A stretch of 10,863 bases of DNA from Verrucomicrobiota bacterium (GTDB lineage: Bacteria > Verrucomicrobiota > Verrucomicrobiia > Limisphaerales > UBA1096): assembly GCA_015658765.1 (NCBI GenBank), contig DQOE01000193.1:1-10863 (forward strand), given 5' to 3'. Every line of letters begins with the position of its first letter. Within the stretch, counting starts at the first letter, position 1. The position numbers and the translations under genes are program-made. The notes beneath the pieces are model-generated. The model was given only the letters and a program-made list of their open reading frames with translations. It was not told the origin of the DNA and searched no databases. Shown piece by piece: positions 6,698-10,863 of this stretch.

Positions 6698-8548
6698 ATG
6701 CACAAATTAAGGCAAATCTTCGCCTTTGTGGCGCCCTACGTGAAGCCGTACTGGGGCCGCATCGTTGCCGGCGTCTTCTTCGGGGTTCTCTTTGGGGTGT
6801 CGAATGGGCTGGCGCTGTGGACGACCAAGATCATGCTCGACCGCCTGGTGCCGGCGAACGACTCATCGGCCCCAGCGAGCGCTCCCGCCGAGCCGGATGG
6901 CAACTGGTTTGTCGAGAGCACCGCCTCCGTTCAATCCAACATCCTCGAGACCCTAGACCCGTGGCTGCCGCAGATGGGCGATCCGCTGACGCTCCTGCAG
7001 ATCATCGGCGGGCTGATGGTCTTCCCGCTGCTGGTCGGCTTTCGTGGCACCTCAAAATATCTCGCAGCGTACTGCCTGGCCTGGGCCAGCGAACGGGTGA
7101 TCAACGACCTGCGGGTCACGGTCTTCCGGAACCTGAGCCGCCTGTCGATTCCCTTCTTCAACCGCTCCACCACCGGCGACCTCATCACACGCATCAACGG
7201 CGACGCGCAGTTGCTGCAGACCTGCCTGGCCTCCGGGGTGAGCAACCTCGTGTCGGAGCCGGTGGCCATCGTCAGTATTTTCACCGGACTGTGCCTGATC
7301 GACTGGCAGTTGACCCTCGGCATGCTGGCGCTGTTTCCCGTCTGCATCATCCCCATCATTTACTTCGGCAAAAAGGCCCGCGAGGCAACCGGCAAACGAG
7401 TCGCCGCCAACATCGACCAGTCGAGCCTCGCGGTGGAGATGTTTTCCGGCATGCGCGTCATCAAGGCGTTCGGGCTGGAAAACGCCCGCGTTGACCGTTT
7501 CCGGGAGTTGTCCCAGCAACTGATTCGTCAGACGATGAAGACCGTGCGCTCGCGGGAGATCGTCGGACCGCTGGTCGAGACAGTGTCGATGATCGGCATC
7601 GGCGCGCTGATCCTGTACGTCGTCCACACGGCGCGCAGCATGCCGGACTTGGTCGTGTTTTTCACCGGCGTGATCATGTTTTACACGCCCATCCGAAAGC
7701 TGGCCCGGTTGCACGTGAGCATCGAGGAGGCCGGCATAGGCGCCGATCGCCTAATGAATATCCTCGACGAAAAGCCGGACATCCTCGAGCGCCCCGAGGC
7801 CAAGCCGGTAACCGGGCTCGAGCGCGACATCCAGTTCGACAACGTCTCATTCGCTTACGAGGATGAGCCGGTGTTGACCGGGCTCGACCTGACCATCCCC
7901 AAGGGAACCAAGCTGGGCATCGTCGGCGAGAGCGGTTCCGGCAAGAGCACCCTCATCAACCTGCTGTTTCGGTTTCATGATACCGACACGGGCGCCGTGA
8001 AGCTCGACGGGCGCGATCTTCGAGACTTGAGCATCAAGGGGTTTCGCGGGCAGATGGCACTCGTCAGCCAGGAGGTGGTGCTGTTCGACCTGACCGTGGC
8101 GGAGAACATTGCGCTTGGCCAAGCGGACTGCACCCGGGAGCAGGTCGAGGCGGCGGCACGACACGCGCACGCGCACGAGTTCATCACCGCACTGCCGGAG
8201 GGGTACGACACCCGCATCGGCGAGCGCGGTGTCACGTTATCCGGCGGCCAGCGACAGCGTCTGGCCATCGCGCGGGCCTTCGTCCGCAACGCGCCGATCC
8301 TCGTGCTCGACGAGGCCACCGCCGCGCTCGACTCCAAGGCTGAGGCTGAGGTGCAGACGGCCATCGACCAACTGAGCGAACACCGCACAGTCCTTTGTGT
8401 GGCGCATCGGCTGTCCACGCTGCGCTCGATGGACCGGGTCATCGTCCTGTCAAAGGGGGCGATCATCGAAGAGGGGAGTTACGATGAATTGATGGCAGCG
8501 GCGGGAGTGTTTTCGAGCTTGGCCAAGGCCCAGGGCATCACCGCCTGA
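6698..8548 (+). CDS. ABC exporter, MsbA-like (fused permease and ATPase)
   Basis: This 616-aa half-transporter would dimerise in the inner membrane and flip or export a lipid or other hydrophobic substrate. The N-terminal six-helix domain includes hydrophobic stretches near residues 19-45, 100-130, 185-225 and 285-325. The ATPase domain has Walker A GESGSGKS at 410-417, a Q-loop in LVSQEVVLFD, signature LSGGQ at 514-518, Walker B ILVLDE ending D538-E539, and the switch H570 in AHRLST; all residues needed for activity are present. Between helices 1 and 2 there is an extra-long loop (about residues 50-97, rich in Ala, Ser and Pro), which explains the length over the usual 580 or so. It lies 48 nt after the metallophosphoesterase gene. 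Lipid A-type export is inferred from resemblance to MsbA; a drug or peptide exporter remains possible. Confidence 0.93.
   Translation: MHKLRQIFAFVAPYVKPYWGRIVAGVFFGVLFGVSNGLALWTTKIMLDRLVPANDSSAPASAPAEPDGNWFVESTASVQSNILETLDPWLPQMGDPLTLLQIIGGLMVFPLLVGFRGTSKYLAAYCLAWASERVINDLRVTVFRNLSRLSIPFFNRSTTGDLITRINGDAQLLQTCLASGVSNLVSEPVAIVSIFTGLCLIDWQLTLGMLALFPVCIIPIIYFGKKAREATGKRVAANIDQSSLAVEMFSGMRVIKAFGLENARVDRFRELSQQLIRQTMKTVRSREIVGPLVETVSMIGIGALILYVVHTARSMPDLVVFFTGVIMFYTPIRKLARLHVSIEEAGIGADRLMNILDEKPDILERPEAKPVTGLERDIQFDNVSFAYEDEPVLTGLDLTIPKGTKLGIVGESGSGKSTLINLLFRFHDTDTGAVKLDGRDLRDLSIKGFRGQMALVSQEVVLFDLTVAENIALGQADCTREQVEAAARHAHAHEFITALPEGYDTRIGERGVTLSGGQRQRLAIARAFVRNAPILVLDEATAALDSKAEAEVQTAIDQLSEHRTVLCVAHRLSTLRSMDRVIVLSKGAIIEEGSYDELMAAAGVFSSLAKAQGITA
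8112..8125. repeat. 14-bp palindrome CGCTTGGCCAAGCG inside the ABC exporter gene
   Basis: This is the same perfect 14-bp palindrome as at 4353-4366, here read as ALGQA in the ATPase domain. Other coding copies of the core are read as LAK or WPS, so the motif falls in all three codon phases. Confidence 0.8.
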
Positions 8549-8595
8549 GCCACACCTCCCGCTGGCCAAGCGCCCGCCATTCCCGGCGAAATTCA

Positions 8596-8628
8596 CTTGC
8601 CAGCACAGATTTCGTGTTGTGCGGCAAG
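8596..8628. terminator. Hairpin between convergent genes, possible bidirectional terminator
   Basis: CTTGCC (8596-8601) and GCACA (8603-8607) pair with TGTGC (8618-8622) and GGCAAG (8623-8628), giving an 11-bp stem with one bulged A and a 10-nt loop. It lies in the 124-nt gap between the convergent exporter and beta-propeller genes, 47 nt past one stop and 44 nt past the other. Neither side has a strong T run directly after the stem, so it is not a textbook intrinsic terminator, though TTTTT occurs at 8653-8657. Confidence 0.4.
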
Positions 8629-8672
8629 ACCTTTCCAATTAACCCATCAACCGTTTTTACCCCCATATTGCC

Positions 8673-9914
8673 CTACGGCGCGTCGAGGCATACGAGTTGG
8701 TTTCGGTCGCGGACGTAGAGCCGGCCATCAGCCAGGGCCGGTTGGCTGCGCGCGCCGGAACCGACGACTTGGGCGCGGCTGATCTCCCGCCATCCGGCCG
8801 GGGTCGCCTGGCCAAGCACCAATTCACCGCTCTCCATCAATGCCAGCAGCCGGTCGCCGCTGAGCAGCATCATGCAGTCGCCGAAGTCATCCACGCTCCA
8901 GCGCACCTTGCCGGTTGCCAACTCCACGCAGCGCAGCGCCGGGACCGGAGGCACATCCGCCCGCCCGTGAGTGCCGTAAATGAACCCGCCCCGGTGCATC
9001 ACGCTCGCATACTGGCTCGAGAGACTCGTGTCGTTCGACCAAGCCGCCTTGTAGCCGTCAGCCGCCGCATTCACGACGAGCGCGCCGGTGTTGTAGCTGG
9101 ACGTCACAAAAATCAACTCGCCAACAACCAACGGCGCGGCGGCATTCACCGAGGCTTGAATTCGCGCGCGCCAACGGTTTTGAAAATCGATTTTGCCGTT
9201 GGCCGGATCGACCACGGCCAGGCCGGTGCGCGTGAAGAACACCGCGCGGCGTTTGCCTTGCAACTTGGCCATCACCGGCGACGAGTAACTGGCCTCGTCA
9301 TCGAGTGTTTTCCAGAGCAGTTTGCCGGAGTTTTTATCGAGCGCGACGATTCCGGCCCCCGCCTCGCCGCCGATGTTGAGCAGCACCGCGTTCCCCTCGA
9401 CGAGCGGCGAGCAGGCCATGCCGAAAAACCCGTCGGAAGCGCGGTACGATTTCTGCGTGTCCACTTTCCAGATTGTTTTGCCGGTCGCAAAGTCGGTGCA
9501 GACCACGATGCCCTGCCCGCCCATCGTGTAAACCCTGTCCCCGACAATCGCCGGCGTGGCGCGCGGCCCGGCGGCGCTCCCGTAGCCGGCGACGAAGCTC
9601 GAGGCATAGTTGTTTTCCCAAAGCGTTTTGCCGGTCTTGGCGTCGAGGCACTCGATTGTGTCGTATCGGTTGACCTCGTGAAACAGGATGGCCCGGCCCT
9701 TGGCCACGACGACCCCGCTCATCCCAGCACTGATGTTTCTTTTGCGCCACAACACCTTCGGCCCATCGCTTGGCCAGCCGCGCGTCAGTGCCTCGCCCGG
9801 ATAAACCCCATCCCGGTTCGGCCCCAGATACTGCGGCCAATCCGCCGCCTGCAGGCCAAGCGCAACAAAACCCAGCACGGACAAGTGACAAAAAAAACGT
9901 TTCAGCAACAACAT
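8673..9914 (-). CDS. Secreted PQQ-like beta-propeller repeat protein
   Basis: This 413-aa protein has a Sec signal peptide (residues 1-23, MLLLKRFF then a hydrophobic core ending GLQA) followed by ADWPQYLGPNRDG, the usual mature N-terminus of exported PQQ-like proteins in planctomycetes and verrucomicrobia. Repeated blade signatures are DAKTGKTLW (91-99), DFATGKTIW (141-149), DKNSGKLLW (193-201), a degenerate DPANGK (236-241) and ELATGKVRW (331-339). It resembles BamB and the beta-propeller of quinoprotein dehydrogenases, but no dehydrogenase active-site residues can be assigned, so enzymatic activity is uncertain; a scaffold or binding role is possible. The ATG at 9914 is preferred over the in-frame TTG at 9959 because it starts right at the signal peptide. 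There is no close partner gene on its strand: nadD ends 162 nt upstream, beyond a repeat. Confidence 0.88.
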   Translation of the reverse strand: MLLLKRFFCHLSVLGFVALGLQAADWPQYLGPNRDGVYPGEALTRGWPSDGPKVLWRKRNISAGMSGVVVAKGRAILFHEVNRYDTIECLDAKTGKTLWENNYASSFVAGYGSAAGPRATPAIVGDRVYTMGGQGIVVCTDFATGKTIWKVDTQKSYRASDGFFGMACSPLVEGNAVLLNIGGEAGAGIVALDKNSGKLLWKTLDDEASYSSPVMAKLQGKRRAVFFTRTGLAVVDPANGKIDFQNRWRARIQASVNAAAPLVVGELIFVTSSYNTGALVVNAAADGYKAAWSNDTSLSSQYASVMHRGGFIYGTHGRADVPPVPALRCVELATGKVRWSVDDFGDCMMLLSGDRLLALMESGELVLGQATPAGWREISRAQVVGSGARSQPALADGRLYVRDRNQLVCLDAP

Positions 9915-9960
9915 GGCGAAGCAGCAAACTAGAGAATATCGGCACTCAACGCGAGCCAAA

Positions 9961-10064
9961 GCCGATTTTCAGTCTTCAGCGGGGACGCAGATTTTTGGGA
10001 TCGGCAGGATTTTCAGGATCAACTTTTAATCCCACCAATCTGCGTTCATCCGCGTCCCGTTTTT
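9961..10064. repeat. Intergenic dyad-symmetric repeat element
   Basis: GGGACGCAGATT (9982-9993) and GGGAT (9997-10001) pair with ATCCC (10029-10033) and AATCTGCG (10037-10044), with a 10-nt bulge before TCCC (10055-10058). GCGTCCC (10052-10058) can pair alternatively with GGGACGC. The loop contains CAGGATTTTCAGGATC, and GATTTTCAG is repeated directly at 9964-9972 and 10008-10016. The stretch is less GC-rich than its surroundings and has no credible ORF. Its wording resembles short interspersed repeats I recall from Verrucomicrobia and other environmental bacteria (recollection only). It fills most of the gap upstream of the beta-propeller gene. Confidence 0.6.
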
Positions 10065-10066
10065 AC

Positions 10067-10087
10067 CACTCACCGCTCACTGCTCAC
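10067..10087. repeat. Three degenerate heptamers (NNCTCAC) over the nadD stop
   Basis: CACTCAC, CGCTCAC and TGCTCAC follow each other without gaps at 10067-10073, 10074-10080 and 10081-10087. On the minus strand they encode the last residues of NadD (SEQ) and its TGA stop and run on into the 3' flank. The 7-bp period matches that of the array at the other end of nadD, but the unit differs. Confidence 0.6.
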
Positions 10088-10697
10088 TTTTATACGGATT
10101 GTCGTTTTGCAGCGACTCGGCGACGGCGCTTGGCACCAAGCCGTCGATCGCTTGCCCAAGCCGGAGCCGCTCGCGGATGGCGGACGACGACACCTCGAAC
10201 GGCCAGCCGCGCAGCACTTGGCCGCAAAACGGCTCGGGGAAATCGGCGACTGCCTGGCCGGGGCGCGGCACGACGACAAACTCCGCCCGCTTTGCCAAGT
10301 CGGCGGCCTCACGCCATTGCGGCAGCGTCGGCACGTGGTCGGCACCGATCAAATAATGCAGCTTGGCTTCAGGGTAGCGCCCGGCGTAGGCGCGGATCGT
10401 GTCGATCGAGTAGGACACGCCGTCGCGCTCGATTTCCTGCGGGTCAATCTCGCAGTCGTCACAGCCAGCAAAGGCCACGTGCAGCAACAGCAGCCGAGCG
10501 GCGGCGGGCGCGGGCTGTTGCTCCGGCTTGAACGGCGAGCGCGCTGCGGGGACGATGAACAGCCGGTCGAGCGACAGTTCCTCCAGCGCCGCACGGGCCA
10601 CCAGCACGTGACCTTTATGCACAGGATCGAACGACCCACCGAAGATTCCGATGGTCTTGAGTCTTGAGTCTTGAGTCTTGAGACTTTTGTCGCTCAT
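10077..10697 (-). CDS. nadD: Nicotinate-nucleotide adenylyltransferase
   Basis: NadD joins nicotinate mononucleotide and ATP to give deamido-NAD in NAD synthesis. The 206-aa length is normal. The nucleotidyltransferase signature GGSFDPVHKGH is at residues 20-30, SYSIDTI at 95-101, the GAD motif at 118-120, W128 in LPQWRE, and SSSAIRERL (ISSTxIR-type) at 170-178 followed by GLVPSAVAESL. Residues 5-15 (SLKTQDSRLKT) are encoded by a heptanucleotide tandem array and form an extra lead before the first strand IGIFGG. The ATG at 10697 overlaps the upstream gene's TGA as ATGA, suggesting translational coupling. No in-frame ATG, GTG or TTG lies between the array and the GGSFDP motif. The usual partner rsfS is not adjacent downstream. 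Confidence 0.95.
   Translation of the reverse strand: MSDKSLKTQDSRLKTIGIFGGSFDPVHKGHVLVARAALEELSLDRLFIVPAARSPFKPEQQPAPAAARLLLLHVAFAGCDDCEIDPQEIERDGVSYSIDTIRAYAGRYPEAKLHYLIGADHVPTLPQWREAADLAKRAEFVVVPRPGQAVADFPEPFCGQVLRGWPFEVSSSAIRERLRLGQAIDGLVPSAVAESLQNDNPYKSEQ
10654..10681. repeat. Heptanucleotide tandem repeat (GTCTTGA)x4 in the nadD 5' end
   Basis: Four perfect tandem copies of GTCTTGA (TCAAGAC on the coding strand) lie 16 nt inside the nadD coding sequence. Because 7 is not a multiple of 3, a gain or loss of one unit would shift the nadD frame; three units together would keep it. Heptanucleotide arrays of this kind recall the STRR repeats of cyanobacteria. Confidence 0.9.
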
Positions 10698-10863
10698 GCC
10701 GGCTGTCGGTCGAGGGCATTTTCCTCTATCACGCCTTTGACTCTCGGGAACAATTTCACCGCCTCAACGATCATCCAGATTTCCAGCGCGATGGTGGCAA
10801 GCCCGATGCCGCCGAGCAGGTAGTCCGGTTGCTCCGCCACGAGCCAGCCGGGCGCGACGAAGA
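10694..10863 (-). CDS. C-terminal end of a membrane protein, possibly CstA-like (partial)
   Basis: Reading the minus strand from the window edge gives 55 codons and a TGA at 10696-10694; the 5' part is outside the window. The visible peptide begins FVAPGWLVAEQPDYLLGGIG, continues with a hydrophobic helix LATIALEIWMIVEAVKLF, and ends in a short charged tail with PRVKGVIEE. This fits the last transmembrane helix and cytoplasmic tail of a polytopic membrane protein. The EIWMIVEA block suggests the carbon starvation protein CstA (pyruvate/peptide uptake family), but this rests on recollection of the family's end and is not decisive. The stop overlaps the nadD start by ATGA, so the two are probably one operon. 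Confidence 0.6.
   Translation of the reverse strand, partial: FVAPGWLVAEQPDYLLGGIGLATIALEIWMIVEAVKLFPRVKGVIEENALDRQPA

Noticed and set aside
8697..9932. Long open frame on the + strand opposite the beta-propeller gene (411 codons)
   Set aside because: It mirrors a gene with a signal peptide and repeated blade motifs; its own translation has no recognisable motif, and GC-rich codon bias commonly opens the antisense frame.
9933..9960. Possible sigma70-like promoter for the beta-propeller gene (TTTGGC, 16 nt, TATTCT on the minus strand)
   Set aside because: The -35 match is weak, and promoter consensus in this lineage is not known to me; one weak pair is not support enough for a feature.
10118..10141. 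14-mer CGGCGACGGCGCTT shared with the left arm of the inverted repeat (3620-3633), plus GCTTGG-CA-CCAAGC
   Set aside because: It lies in the conserved NadD C-terminal block (LVPSAVAES), so protein coding explains it; the shared word is low-complexity GC-rich sequence.

Overview
The window is GC-rich bacterial chromosome with ten protein genes (two cut by the window edges) and short intergenic gaps. No tRNA, rRNA, CRISPR array, transposase or phage gene was seen. The gene content suggests Verrucomicrobiota, possibly a Pedosphaera/Limisphaerales relative, with Planctomycetota as the alternative. The grounds are an exported Gfo/Idh/MocA dehydrogenase followed directly by an iduronate-2-sulfatase-like sulfatase, a secreted PQQ-type beta-propeller protein, lack of Shine-Dalgarno sequences, and intergenic repeats that resemble ones I recall from Verrucomicrobia. 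This placement is an inference; there is no marker gene.

Layout, left to right. 1-1269 (+): 5'-truncated Gfo/Idh/MocA oxidoreductase. 1273-2733 (+): sulfatase, 3 nt downstream and probably co-transcribed, giving a glycan/sulfated-polysaccharide catabolism pair. 2785-3591 (+): PHP-type histidinol phosphatase. 3592-3788: a 197-nt gap almost filled by a large imperfect inverted repeat. 3789-4346 (+): LeuD, isopropylmalate isomerase small subunit. 4375-5457 (+): MnmA, tRNA 2-thiouridylase. 5458-5629: 172-nt gap with no gene. 5630-5908 (+): acylphosphatase. 5924-6649 (+): calcineurin-like metallophosphoesterase. 6698-8548 (+): MsbA-like ABC exporter. The last three are close enough to form an operon. 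8549-8672: convergent gap with a hairpin. 8673-9914 (-): PQQ-like beta-propeller protein with a signal peptide. 9915-10076: gap holding a second dyad-symmetric repeat. 10077-10697 (-): NadD. 10694-10863 (-): 3' end of a membrane protein, probably CstA-like, overlapping the nadD start by ATGA. No gene-free stretch exceeds 300 nt.

The genes are mostly housekeeping (His and Leu synthesis, NAD synthesis, tRNA thiolation, lipid export) plus the sulfatase/dehydrogenase pair, and I see no defence or secondary-metabolite system. The most unusual signal is at DNA level. An 8-bp palindrome, TTGGCCAA, usually extended to GCTTGGCCAAGC, occurs eight times exactly and at least six more times with one change. 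It lies both between genes and inside coding sequence, where it is read in all three codon phases. This looks like a genome-wide over-represented palindrome comparable to cyanobacterial HIP1. It coexists with two large imperfect inverted repeats and with heptanucleotide tandem arrays at both ends of nadD.
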